Shown piece after piece: positions 54,654 through 63,027 of a stretch of 64,000 bases of DNA (position 1 is the stretch's first letter; every line of letters begins with the position of its first letter). This DNA is from Cytophagaceae bacterium (GTDB taxonomy: Bacteria > Bacteroidota > Bacteroidia > Cytophagales > Cyclobacteriaceae), in NCBI GenBank assembly GCA_006969745.1, contig CP030886.1, positions 3,755,234 through 3,819,233 on the forward strand, written 5' to 3'. A program made the translations under genes and the position numbers. The notes under the pieces are model-generated. The model did no database searches, had not been told where the DNA came from, and saw only the letters and a list, made by a program, of their open reading frames with translations.

Positions 54654-55849
54654 TACTTCAGACGTTCGATTGCCATCTGAGCCACACGCTCACCTATCGC
54701 CAGCGAAGAAGTTGCGGCCGGGGAAGGGGCGTTGCCTACGTTGATAAACTTGTCATGCTCAACAACGAGGAAGTCGTCGATGAGACCACCCTTACGATCG
54801 CATGCCTGAGCGCGTACGCCTGCACCTCCTTTTACAAGGTCACGCTTCTGAATCTCCGGAATTAATTCCTGGAGAGCTCGTGTAAATGCCCCCTTGGAGT
54901 ATGAACGATACATCTCGCCAAAACCGGTTTTCCAATATTTGTAAGCTACTCGCATGAAGCCTGGATAAAACAAGGTGCCTAAAAGTTCTTTCATGTTTAT
55001 CTGGCTCTTCTTGTAGCCTTCTCTGGCAAAAGCCAAAACTGCATTTGGCCCGGCCTCAATACCTCCATCTATATGTCTGGTAAAGTGTACGCCTAAGAAC
55101 GGAAAGTTTGGATCAGGTACAGGGTATATAAGGTTTTTTACCAAATGTTCTTTTTCCGGCTTTATCTTATAATATTCGCCTCGAAATGGTACGATTTTGA
55201 AGTCAATTTTTGCACCTGTCAGCTTTGCAATTTTATCTGTGTAAAGCCCTGAACAGTTAACGACTACTCGGGTGGTTAATCTTTCGTTTTCAGTATGAAC
55301 ATGAATGAAGCCACGCTCTTCTTTAAAGCTCATTAGCTTGTTTGATGAAAAAATCTCACCACCAAAATGCTTAAATTTTTCAGCGTACTTGTCCGCAACC
55401 AGTTTGTAATCTATAATTCCGGTCTGTGGTACGTATAAGCCACTTACACCTGCGACGTGGGGTTCGTATTCCTTTAATTCCTCAGCTGTCAGCTTCTTTA
55501 TGTCTCGCAAGCCATTAGCCATTCCTCTTTCGTGTAGAGTGTTTAGTGCATCAAGCTGAGTCTCACGAGTAGCTACAACCACTTTGCCTGTCAGCTCATA
55601 GGGTATTCCTTCCTCGTTGCAAAAGTCCAGCAGCATTTGATAGCCATCTACACAATTTTGTGCTTTAAAACTTCCTGGCTTATAGTATAATCCTGAATGA
55701 ATGACACCGCTGTTGTGTCCAGTTTGGTGCTGCGCAATGGTGCGTTCTTTTTCAACAACGGCAACTTTATAGTTGGGATTCTTTTCCTTGATCTTTAAAG
55801 CAGAGGCAAGCCCAACGATGCCTCCACCGATCACAACAACATTATACAT
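54653..55849 (-). CDS. lhgO: L-2-hydroxyglutarate oxidase
   Basis: LhgO oxidises L-2-hydroxyglutarate to 2-oxoglutarate with FAD, feeding electrons to quinones. The 398-residue length matches the family. Motifs: Rossmann start VVVIGGGIVGLASALKI, 'QHQTGHNSGVIHSGLYYKPGS' around the FAD site, VVNCSGLYTDKIA, 'VPFRGEYYKI', and the C-terminal 'GGAGVRAQACDRKG'. The LhgO/glycerol-3-phosphate-dehydrogenase distinction rests on these conserved strings. First gene of a unit with GNAT, DinB and perhaps msrB. Confidence 0.92.
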   Translation of the reverse strand: MYNVVVIGGGIVGLASALKIKEKNPNYKVAVVEKERTIAQHQTGHNSGVIHSGLYYKPGSFKAQNCVDGYQMLLDFCNEEGIPYELTGKVVVATRETQLDALNTLHERGMANGLRDIKKLTAEELKEYEPHVAGVSGLYVPQTGIIDYKLVADKYAEKFKHFGGEIFSSNKLMSFKEERGFIHVHTENERLTTRVVVNCSGLYTDKIAKLTGAKIDFKIVPFRGEYYKIKPEKEHLVKNLIYPVPDPNFPFLGVHFTRHIDGGIEAGPNAVLAFAREGYKKSQINMKELLGTLFYPGFMRVAYKYWKTGFGEMYRSYSKGAFTRALQELIPEIQKRDLVKGGAGVRAQACDRKGGLIDDFLVVEHDKFINVGNAPSPAATSSLAIGERVAQMAIERLK

Positions 55850-55968
55850 ATACCTGAATGACTAAGTGCCACAAATATCGGTGCTTCATTTTGGATAGCG
55901 AAAGAATATTTGAAAATCCGACTGATCGAGTTGAATGACTTGCCAATTTGTTGCGAAAAATACGAAAG

Positions 55969-56014
55969 GAGGTGAATTACGGATTTTTCACAATACGTTT
56001 TTTGCGTAGAAATC
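55969..56014 (+). promoter_or_regulatory. Duplicated upstream element, copy 1 (before hybrid kinase)
   Basis: 46 bases match 59449-59494 at 42 positions. The core is an inverted repeat TACGT-TTTTT-GCGTA (55994-56008). A -7-like TAGCTTTA lies at 56031-56038, exactly the same distance as TAGTTTTA at 59511-59518 from copy 2. It is a likely operator plus promoter. Confidence 0.6.
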
Positions 56015-56078
56015 ATGTATCTGGCTCTCCTAGCTTTAATGTCATAAACGAAAAACCCTGATAGGTTAAAGCTTAGTC

Positions 56079-58892
56079 ATGAAAGAATTGCATGTTTCTG
56101 AAAAAGAAGAAAAGAGGTTGTCCACCTTGTACAGCCTCCACATACTGGATACAGACCCAGAAGCTATCTATGATAGTATAGCAGATACTGCCAAATGCTT
56201 ATGCCATGCAGATTATTCTTTTATCACCTTCATTGATAAAACACGAACATGGATCAAATCCGGAGTAGATTCAAAAGTGAAGGAGCTACCGCGAAAACAG
56301 ACTCCATGCCAGTATGTAATGGAAAAGGGAGGTTTATTGGAAATTGCCGCTATCGATGGAAGTGAGAAATTTAGTCAGCTATCTTTTTTCAAAAAATTCA
56401 ATGGTAATTACTATGCCGGAGTACCACTCATCGCTGAATCCGGTTGCATAATCGGAACGCTCAGCATCTTGAATGCGACGGCTTTAAAGTTGAATTCAAA
56501 CCAAAAAAACGCATTAAAATCATTGGCAAGTCAGGTAGTGAAAATTCTTGATCAAAAGAAAGCCAATTTCAGGTACAAAACCTTGGTTGAATCCAGTCAG
56601 GATTTAATCTATGAGCTCGATGAGCGTGGTAAGTTCGTATTTGCCAATGCCTCCACGATAGCCAAGACCGAATATTCATTGGACAAGCTTAGAGGGATGA
56701 CATGCTGGGATCTGGTTGTGGATAAAGAAAGAGAGCAGGTGAAAAATTTCTATCTCGAAAGAATAAAGCAGGGTGAAACTTCCATTTACCATGAATTTCC
56801 AATAAAAGCCAAAAACGGAAAGATCATTTGGTTAGGACAAAGCGTCGAGTATATCTATCGGAATGGGTTAGCAAAGCATGCACATGTAATAGCAAAAGAC
56901 ATAACTGAGCTTGTAGATACCCGTATGAGACTGAAAGAAACAGAAGAGCAGATACTTGCTGAGAAAACCTTGCTTCGAACGATGGTATTTTCATCACCAG
57001 CAGCTATCGCCATGTTTGGAAAAGAATTGAATTATCTCGCATTCAGTGAGAAGTGGATGGCGGATAAAAGCGTGAATGAGCAAACGATTGGCGTAGGAGA
57101 CTCAGAGCCAAGCGCAGAGAGGAAAGAACTTCTCGAGGATTTAAAGAAAAAGGTATTGGAAGGAGAGGTGGCCAGCAGTGAAAGTGACCTGATAATTGAT
57201 GAAGAAGGAAACAAAAAGTGGATTAAATGGGTAGCCACACCGTGGAATAATACTACCGACGGATCGATTGGCGGAATAATCGTTTATGCAGATGATGTAA
57301 CGCAAATTGTAGAGCACGAAGGTGAATTGAAGCGAGCAAGGGAGGAAGCATTGGCATTGGGTAAGATCAAGGAAGAATTCCTGTCCAATATGAGCCATGA
57401 GATCAGAACGCCTCTCAACGCAATCATTGGTACTACAAATTTGATGCTTGATGAAAACCCGTCGCTCCAAGAGGATGAAAAATTCAAACTCCTCAAGTTT
57501 AGTAGCAACAACCTGCTTTCATTGATCAATAACGTCCTGGATTTCTCCAAAATTGAATCGGGCAACATCATTTTAGAAGAAAGGAACTTTGACTTGCACG
57601 ACCTGTGCTGCAACCTGGTGAATTCATGGAAGCCTACTGCTGAGAGAAAAAATGTAGAGCTATGTCTGAAATGGGACGAAGATATTTCTGAAATAGTGAT
57701 TGGTGACAAGGTGAGACTTTCTCAAATACTGAATAACCTCATCAACAATGCCCTCAAGTTTACCGACGAAGGTTTTGTTCATTTGAGAGTTTCAGCAAAT
57801 GATGCTCAACCAGACCTGATCAGCTTTGAGATTAAAGACACTGGCGTAGGTATTCCCAAACATTTGCATGAAGCAGTTTTTCAGAGTTTTCAACAAGTCA
57901 ATAATGAAAATACGCTTGAAAAAGGAGGAACCGGCTTAGGCTTGCCAATCTGCGAGAAATTATTGCGAATGATGGATTCCAAACTAGAATTGGAAAGTAG
58001 TGAAGGCTTTGGTTCCAAGTTTTTCTTTTCTGTACAAATGGAGGAAGGGGATATAAACAACTCTGATGCTGCCACCGAAGACATCAGCAATGCATCTCTA
58101 AACCTTAATGTATTGTTGGTGGAGGATAATACAGCCAACCAGTTTATTGCCACAAGCTTTATGGAAAAGTGGGGTGTATCATTCAAAATAGCCAATAATG
58201 GTAAAGAGGCACTTCAATACGTGGAAAAGAAAATCTTTGATGTGATATTGATGGATATGCGAATGCCCGTAATGGATGGATCCACGGCTGCACAGCTCAT
58301 TCGCGAAAAAGACGATGAGTATTTCAAAAACCTTCCCATTGTAGCCCTTACAGCTTCCGCAATACTTGATATAAGAAAAGAGGGCAAAGGCTACCTGTTT
58401 GACGATTATTTAGGAAAGCCATTTAATCCGAAAGACTTCCTGAAAGTATTGTCGAAGTACGCATCTTCAAATACGCTTGATACAGGAGAAATGGAATTTG
58501 ACTCAGTAGAAAATATCTCAGTTGTTGATTCCACCGGCACGGATTTAAGGTCGCGCCTGAATGAATATACTGAGGGCGACGCTGACTTTTTGGTGGAATT
58601 TTCTCAAAATATATTGGGAAATATCGCCACGCTCCAAGAGGACCTGCAGGCACTCTTTCAATCTCAGCAAGTAGAGGAATTCGGAGAGCTGATACATATG
58701 GTGAAGCCAACACTTGAGATCATTGGTAAAAATGCAATCGTAGAGAAGCTATATGAGATGAAGAAAGATTGGGCAAAAGAGAAGGGCAAAGAATCGAGCG
58801 TCAATGAGGTGATCTCAGAAATTGAAAAGGTGAAAGAGGAGCTCAACCAGATAATAGAAGAACAATCAACCTTAATGAACAAAGTAGCCTAA
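56079..58892 (+). CDS. Soluble hybrid histidine kinase: GAF-PAS-PAS-HisKA-ATPase-REC-HPt
   Basis: Order and rough positions: GAF (20-160), PAS (165-285), PAS (295-410), HisKA with His-440 in MSHEIRTPLN, HATPase (540-655; DTGVGIP, GGTGLGLP), receiver (675-795; Asp-726 in LMDMRMP, Lys-780), HPt-like helix bundle (820-930; His-873 in IHMVKPTLEIIG). The HPt motif has Pro where the usual HxLKG has Gly. There is no membrane helix, so it senses an internal cue. The stand-alone HPt gene begins 24 bases later, giving a complete phosphorelay module, but no DNA-binding output is adjacent. Confidence 0.92.
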   Translation: MKELHVSEKEEKRLSTLYSLHILDTDPEAIYDSIADTAKCLCHADYSFITFIDKTRTWIKSGVDSKVKELPRKQTPCQYVMEKGGLLEIAAIDGSEKFSQLSFFKKFNGNYYAGVPLIAESGCIIGTLSILNATALKLNSNQKNALKSLASQVVKILDQKKANFRYKTLVESSQDLIYELDERGKFVFANASTIAKTEYSLDKLRGMTCWDLVVDKEREQVKNFYLERIKQGETSIYHEFPIKAKNGKIIWLGQSVEYIYRNGLAKHAHVIAKDITELVDTRMRLKETEEQILAEKTLLRTMVFSSPAAIAMFGKELNYLAFSEKWMADKSVNEQTIGVGDSEPSAERKELLEDLKKKVLEGEVASSESDLIIDEEGNKKWIKWVATPWNNTTDGSIGGIIVYADDVTQIVEHEGELKRAREEALALGKIKEEFLSNMSHEIRTPLNAIIGTTNLMLDENPSLQEDEKFKLLKFSSNNLLSLINNVLDFSKIESGNIILEERNFDLHDLCCNLVNSWKPTAERKNVELCLKWDEDISEIVIGDKVRLSQILNNLINNALKFTDEGFVHLRVSANDAQPDLISFEIKDTGVGIPKHLHEAVFQSFQQVNNENTLEKGGTGLGLPICEKLLRMMDSKLELESSEGFGSKFFFSVQMEEGDINNSDAATEDISNASLNLNVLLVEDNTANQFIATSFMEKWGVSFKIANNGKEALQYVEKKIFDVILMDMRMPVMDGSTAAQLIREKDDEYFKNLPIVALTASAILDIRKEGKGYLFDDYLGKPFNPKDFLKVLSKYASSNTLDTGEMEFDSVENISVVDSTGTDLRSRLNEYTEGDADFLVEFSQNILGNIATLQEDLQALFQSQQVEEFGELIHMVKPTLEIIGKNAIVEKLYEMKKDWAKEKGKESSVNEVISEIEKVKEELNQIIEEQSTLMNKVA

Positions 58893-58916
58893 GCTACCCG
58901 GATAAAAACGCAAAAA

Positions 58917-59417
58917 ATGGAACCAGTCAATCAGCAATCCTCAAAAAACGACCCATCTACGGATTATTACAATCTTGCGCATGATGTGGTAGCCCTTCCA
59001 AGTGATATGTCACAATATGACACAAGCAAGGAGTACATCAATGATACGTGGAAAATTGTAGGTGCAACAGCAGCAAATATGCGCGCACAGCTGGAAGAAT
59101 TCATGGAAGGTGACGTAGAGTTCATTGGTGAATTCGCACTTTACATTTCCAGGAATATGGAAAGCCTGGAAAATCAATTGCTTATTATCTATGAAGATAA
59201 GGATCTGGAAGCCTTTAAAAGATTAAAGCACATGGTAAAGCCGACAATCCAAATGGTGGGAGATCATGAGCTTTTGAAGGACCTGTATCAGATCCAGCAA
59301 AAGTGGGAGGAAGGAGACTATCATAAAGGAGAGATTTTTAGGGTTATTAGTAGAGCCAGGTCTATTCATAGCCAATTGAAAATCGTGATTGCTAATTCCG
59401 GTCAAGAAGCTGCTTAG
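58917..59417 (+). CDS. Stand-alone HPt phosphotransfer protein
   Basis: Residues 50-165 repeat the HPt fold of the preceding kinase: 'LEEFMEGDVEFIGEFALYISRNMESLE', then His-105 in KHMVKPTIQMVG. The first 45 residues form an extension of unknown function with 'QYDTSKEYINDTW'. It probably receives phosphate from the hybrid kinase or passes it to a distant response regulator. It lies 24 bases after the kinase. A truncated relative of its N-terminus lies downstream at 59545. Confidence 0.85.
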   Translation: MEPVNQQSSKNDPSTDYYNLAHDVVALPSDMSQYDTSKEYINDTWKIVGATAANMRAQLEEFMEGDVEFIGEFALYISRNMESLENQLLIIYEDKDLEAFKRLKHMVKPTIQMVGDHELLKDLYQIQQKWEEGDYHKGEIFRVISRARSIHSQLKIVIANSGQEAA

Positions 59418-59448
59418 CCAATTTCTATATGTATTTAATTGTAGCTAA

Positions 59449-59494
59449 GAGGTGATTTACGCATTTTTCACAATACGTATTTTACGTAGAAATC
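59449..59494 (+). promoter_or_regulatory. Duplicated upstream element, copy 2 (before truncated HPt gene)
   Basis: 42 of 46 bases match the element at 55969. The inverted repeat is perfect here: TACGT-ATTTT-ACGTA (59474-59488). A -7-like TAGTTTTA follows at 59511-59518. The element is kept next to a broken gene, which fits a duplication of the promoter with the gene. Confidence 0.6.
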
Positions 59495-59544
59495 CATTAT
59501 TTCCTGACTCTAGTTTTACATAAGAATCAACAAAGAAAATCAAA

Positions 59545-59700
59545 ATGGAAGCATCAAATCAACAATCACTGAACGCGCAGATTTTAATGGATCAATATTA
59601 CGATCATGCGCTTAGCACCGAAATAGAAAAATCATTCAATGAAATCTCACAGTACGATACCAGCAGTGAGTATATCAGCGAAGTTTGGAGCATAGCTTAG
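59545..59700 (+). pseudogene. Truncated paralogue of the stand-alone HPt gene (51 aa left)
   Basis: Reading from ATG 59545 gives MEASNQQSLNAQILMDQYYD..., ending SEVWSIA at TAG 59698-59700. It aligns with the N-terminal 45 residues of the HPt protein at 58917 (MEPVNQQS...; QYDTSKEYINDTWKIV against QYDTSSEYISEVWSIA). The frame stops exactly where the HPt fold would begin, so no phosphotransfer domain remains. It may be a decayed duplicate or a short peptide still expressed from the duplicated promoter. The coding part has no frameshift before its stop. Confidence 0.72.
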
Positions 59701-59789
59701 CTATATGATGAGGGTAGGGTAAGAGTGTGCGGTTTAGCACTTTATACTTTTAAGAAATACAGGATGGTACAATAGACCTTTTTTATTAG

Positions 59790-59817
59790 GTCATCCTGAA
59801 CTTGTTTCAGGGTCTTC
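59790..59817. repeat. Dispersed palindromic repeat A
   Basis: GTCATCCTGAACTTGTTTCAGGGTC-type element with CCTGAA/TTCAGG arms. Related copies at 60404, 61561 and 62980 share the CCCTGAACnTG...TTCAGG(G)T pattern. Confidence 0.65.
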
Positions 59818-59834
59818 GCCCATTTACAAACCAA

Positions 59835-60314
59835 TCATTCCGGCCATTTGATGGTCTCCTCATCGACAAACTGCGGCCCCCATTGAATCTCTTCGAGTAT
59901 ATCCCTGTGGAGCCAGAAGTTGAGCCCAAGCTCTTCAGAGGCAATCAGTTTTTGATCGGGGTGATCATCGGAGGACATATCCTCAATTTCCAGGTCTTTG
60001 ATGCCCAGGATGTCTAATTCTTCCATGAGCTCGTCCATGTCCAGACCGATCAGAGAGGAACCTTTGATCGTATAATCTTCCGATGACACAGAAATAATAA
60101 CCAGTCGCCACTCTTCGGCTTCTTCAAAGCTCAGGTCAAGTCGCAACGGATGATACTCCCACGCATCACTTTGGTCGGAGGCATCGTCACCATAGTGAGT
60201 TACTTCCTGATGATCAGGCTCACCAACGATAGCTTTGACCTCTTCACGGCTCATGCCAAACCTTAATTTGCCCAGGCCGACTCCTGGTAGTATTTCTACG
60301 TGCACTTTTTCCAT
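59835..60314 (-). CDS. Hypothetical acidic cytosolic protein
   Basis: A 159-residue, strongly acidic protein (many Asp/Glu). The start 'VHVEILPGVGLGKLRFGMSREEVKAIVGEPD' matches the 'G.G.l.fGMsreev...G.Pd' opening seen in SmpA/BLIP-like and related small domains. I cannot name a family with certainty. No signal peptide. Stop lies 17 bases beyond a dispersed repeat; not clearly in an operon. Confidence 0.62.
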   Translation of the reverse strand: MEKVHVEILPGVGLGKLRFGMSREEVKAIVGEPDHQEVTHYGDDASDQSDAWEYHPLRLDLSFEEAEEWRLVIISVSSEDYTIKGSSLIGLDMDELMEELDILGIKDLEIEDMSSDDHPDQKLIASEELGLNFWLHRDILEEIQWGPQFVDEETIKWPE

Positions 60315-60403
60315 GGGGTAAAATTAGTGGATTAGTAATCAGTAATAAGTGTTTAGTGGATCAGTAATCTAGATTTGTCATCCCAGCATTTTTTGTTGGC
60401 ACG

Positions 60404-60449
60404 CCACCCTGAACCTACCTTTCGGCAGACGAGGCTTGTTTCAGGTTTA
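60404..60449. repeat. Dispersed palindromic repeat B
   Basis: CCACCCTGAACCTACC ... GGCTTGTTTCAGGT: the same outer arms as repeat A with a longer insert (CTTTCGGCAGACGAG) that keeps internal pairing. Closest to the copy at 62980. Confidence 0.65.
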
Positions 60450-60466
60450 CGCAATCTGACGCATCA

Positions 60467-61507
60467 CTAGCTGTTCAATTCATGAACAGCATAGATTGGT
60501 ACCTGCTCTTTTTTTCCTCTTAATTCGATGCTCCCCAATTCCTCGCATGAAAAATCAGTGAGGGTCAGTTTTTCCTTCAACGTTTCTGAGATCAACAATG
60601 CTTGCTTAAACTCATTGCACTTTGCCTGTATTCTTGCAGCTGTATTTATTGCATCTCCGTGATAGGCTATCTCTTTTTTGTATTTACCTACCTCAGCCAC
60701 AGTCACAAGGCCAATATTTACACCGGCCTTAAAATGCGGCTGGCAATTGTAGCGATTCAGATAGTGCTGTTGCCGCTTTTCTAGCTGTCTCTTGAAATTG
60801 AAGTAAGCTTTCAGGCAATTTTGATTTCTCAGACCATTATGCACTTTCCAGGTGAGCACCACCTCGTCGCCTACGTACTGATAAATCTCTGATTCATTTT
60901 CTACTACCACTCCAAGGTCATTGAAGCAATCCTGAATCATTTTACTGTAATGAATGTGGCCCAACCTTTCGGCATGTGTTGTTGAAGATTGAAGGTCAAG
61001 AAACATGAAGATGCGTTCCTCTTCACGTGGATTGTAAAACTTCCCAAACATTAATTTCGAGAGATTATTGCCTCCAAAATGCAGGTTTACCTGTCTTAGT
61101 CCAAACATGAAAACATCCACAATTACAATGTAGAAGTAAATGGCAAAGCTTCCCGGTTCGAATGCGAATTCAATCAATGTCAGGTTTTCGCCATAAACCC
61201 AATAAGCGATAAGGACCATCAATGTCACAAACAGGATGCAGTAAATTATGCGCAGGGTGAGCAACTTTGGAAAGGAGAGATGTTTGTATCCGTATTCTTC
61301 GGCCAGGATAAGTGCACCACCTGAAATACTGCCAAAGAAAGGGCCCATGGTGATTGACGCAACCACCGAATCCCAAAACTCAAACTGAACGGAACCTTCC
61401 TCAATGGTGCCTTCGCCTCTCACAATACTGATGAAGATAAAGGCAATTGTCCAGCCTATGCAGTATTGCAGTATGATAAGCCATCGACGTTTGTTTTTAA
61501 CAGTCAT
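60467..61507 (-). CDS. Membrane-bound class III adenylate/guanylate cyclase
   Basis: About four membrane helices fill residues 10-140. The cyclase domain (160-340) has metal Asp-171 in FLDLQSST and Asp-214 in YVGDEVVL, 'GVNIGLVTVAEVG' and the transition-state pair Asn-288/Arg-292 in GDAINTAARIQ. All catalytic positions appear present. Whether it makes cAMP or cGMP cannot be settled from the motifs. No cyclic-nucleotide receptor gene is adjacent. The start at 61507 is a clean ATG. Confidence 0.9.
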   Translation of the reverse strand: MTVKNKRRWLIILQYCIGWTIAFIFISIVRGEGTIEEGSVQFEFWDSVVASITMGPFFGSISGGALILAEEYGYKHLSFPKLLTLRIIYCILFVTLMVLIAYWVYGENLTLIEFAFEPGSFAIYFYIVIVDVFMFGLRQVNLHFGGNNLSKLMFGKFYNPREEERIFMFLDLQSSTTHAERLGHIHYSKMIQDCFNDLGVVVENESEIYQYVGDEVVLTWKVHNGLRNQNCLKAYFNFKRQLEKRQQHYLNRYNCQPHFKAGVNIGLVTVAEVGKYKKEIAYHGDAINTAARIQAKCNEFKQALLISETLKEKLTLTDFSCEELGSIELRGKKEQVPIYAVHELNS

Positions 61508-61560
61508 TTTAACTCTTGGTGTTTATTTGATAGCGATTCGCATAAAGCACTTTAGTAGGA

Positions 61561-61590
61561 GTGTCACCCTGAACTTGATTCAGGGTCTAT
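61561..61590. repeat. Dispersed palindromic repeat C, overlapping a gene end
   Basis: ACCCTGAA-CTTGA-TTCAGGGT is a perfect 8-base inverted repeat (61566-61586). Read on the minus strand it encodes the last residues IDPESSSG and the TGA stop of the 61564-62289 gene. Confidence 0.75.
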
Positions 61591-62289
61591 AGCTTTTCTC
61601 AATTCATGAATGATGTTTTGGATTTGCCGGTGGATAGCCTCGTTGATTTGAATTAGCCGTAGTATTTTCAATTGTGACCATTTCAGATGTAAAACAGCGT
61701 CACTATCTGAAAACAGTTCAGATAGTGGGATACGTAACTCAGCTAGAAGTATGGAGTCCCTATCCATCAGGTCTTTTTGGTTGGCTAGTATATCGTCAGT
61801 CAGGCCATAGCGATTGAGTAATGGCCACAAATTTCGTGTCGAATAGTTATTTATGGAATTGGTAATGCCTTCATGCTCAGAAATCAAGCTCTCCATATAA
61901 GTCAGATAGCGTTGGATGTGCTCGTTTCTATTGAGGATATTCAGTTGATCGATCGATGAAAATCCATGGATAAATGAAGAAATATCCTTCAGGCGAAACT
62001 GAGAGGTTCCTTCCATGAGCATGTACATGACCTCAGCCACTTCCGCACGATCTGTCGGGTCCCCATCTAACATTCGTTGGATTGCGGAATCGACTTCAAG
62101 ATAAGAGGTGTCTATTGAATGGATGAACAGGTCGTTTCGTTCAAGCTCAACGATGAGTGATTCCATAATTTCAATGGCCTTTTCATTTTTCTCACGGTGT
62201 TCTCTCCATTCCTCGAATAGAAATGAAGCAGTGATGCCTATGAAGATTACTACGAATTCAAAGAGGTACTTTCCTAAAGCTTTTTTCAT
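61564..62289 (-). CDS. Membrane-anchored helical protein, C-terminus from a repeat
   Basis: An N-terminal membrane helix (FEFVVIFIGITASFLFEEW) is followed by about 200 residues of helix (EIMESLIVELERN, 'YLTYMESLISEHEG'). The style is that of the Bacteroidota 'DUF6090-like' single-anchor proteins, but I cannot confirm the family. The last eight residues (IDPESSSG) and the stop are coded by a dispersed palindromic repeat, so the original end was probably different. ATG 62289 is chosen; another ATG at 62304 would add five residues. Confidence 0.6.
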   Translation of the reverse strand: MKKALGKYLFEFVVIFIGITASFLFEEWREHREKNEKAIEIMESLIVELERNDLFIHSIDTSYLEVDSAIQRMLDGDPTDRAEVAEVMYMLMEGTSQFRLKDISSFIHGFSSIDQLNILNRNEHIQRYLTYMESLISEHEGITNSINNYSTRNLWPLLNRYGLTDDILANQKDLMDRDSILLAELRIPLSELFSDSDAVLHLKWSQLKILRLIQINEAIHRQIQNIIHELRKAIDPESSSG

Positions 62290-62328
62290 ACTTGTCAAGT
62301 GCATTGATGGGCTTGCTCGATTCGAAAT

Positions 62329-62694
62329 CTACGCTTCTCGCAAGATCTTTTCCATCTTTCGGCCCTTGGCCAGTTCATCTACTAGCTTATCTAAATACCT
62401 GGTTTGCCTGGTCAATGGCGTTTCGATTTCCTCAATCCGATATCCACAAATCACCCCTTTGATCAGGTGGGCATTTGGATTCAGATCAGCCCGGTCAAAG
62501 AACGTTTCAAACGTCACTTTTTCGTCTATAAGCTCGTGTAGTTTCTTGCCATCAAAACCAGTTAACCATTCGATTACTTGATGCAATTCTTCTTTCGTGC
62601 GACCTTTCTTCTCCACCTTATCTACATAATGAGGATAAACGGAAGCAAAAGTCAATTTTGCTACTCTGGCGTCGTGTTCGGGTGTAGTAGACAT
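62329..62694 (-). CDS. DUF2200 family protein
   Basis: The 121-residue protein matches DUF2200 over its length: '[40 protein letters not shown]' (in part), '[54 protein letters not shown]'. It is a small cytosolic helical protein of unknown function, found widely in bacteria and some archaea. It lies 24 bases from the end of the repeat-tailed gene's start region and reads on the same strand. Confidence 0.88.
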   Translation of the reverse strand: MSTTPEHDARVAKLTFASVYPHYVDKVEKKGRTKEELHQVIEWLTGFDGKKLHELIDEKVTFETFFDRADLNPNAHLIKGVICGYRIEEIETPLTRQTRYLDKLVDELAKGRKMEKILREA

Positions 62695-62826
62695 ATCTAA
62701 GTTGATTATATGTGCAAAATAAATTCAATGCGTTGACTGCATTGATAACTGTATAAATGTAAGACAGAAATTCGCCTTTTCCATGTTTTAAAACATTGGT
62801 GACTAGTGAATTAGTGATTAGTCATA

Positions 62827-62874
62827 GTCATGCCGAGCCTGTCAGTGGCAGGCAGGCTCGATTTGGCATCTTCG
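62827..62874. repeat. Dispersed palindromic repeat, GAGCCTG/CAGGCTC type
   Basis: GAGCCTG (62835-62841) pairs with CAGGCTC (62853-62859), flanked by ATGCC and GGCAT arms. The spacer itself contains a CAGTGGCAGG stretch. A different family from the CCCTGAA repeats but in the same intergenic cluster. Confidence 0.6.
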
Positions 62875-62920
62875 TTAGTATAGAGGCACAAGTTGTAAAC
62901 TTGAACTAGCTCAAGGATAT

Positions 62921-62948
62921 AAGATGCTGAAATAAATTCAGCATGACG
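62921..62948. repeat. Dispersed palindromic repeat, ATGCTGAA/TTCAGCAT type
   Basis: ATGCTGAA (62924-62931) and TTCAGCAT (62937-62944) form a perfect 8-base inverted repeat around ATAAA. Single copy in this window. Confidence 0.6.
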
Positions 62949-62979
62949 CCAGAAAGCAGACCGATGAATTTAGCTAGAA

Positions 62980-63027
62980 CGTCACCCTGAACCTGCCTTT
63001 TGTAGGAAGGCTTGTTTCAGGGTCTAT
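62980..63027. repeat. Dispersed palindromic repeat D
   Basis: CGTCACCCTGAACCTGCCTT ... AAGGCTTGTTTCAGGGTCTATT: outer CCCTGAA/TTCAGGG arms plus an inner GCCTT/AAGGC pair. Closest relative in the window is repeat B at 60404. Confidence 0.65.
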
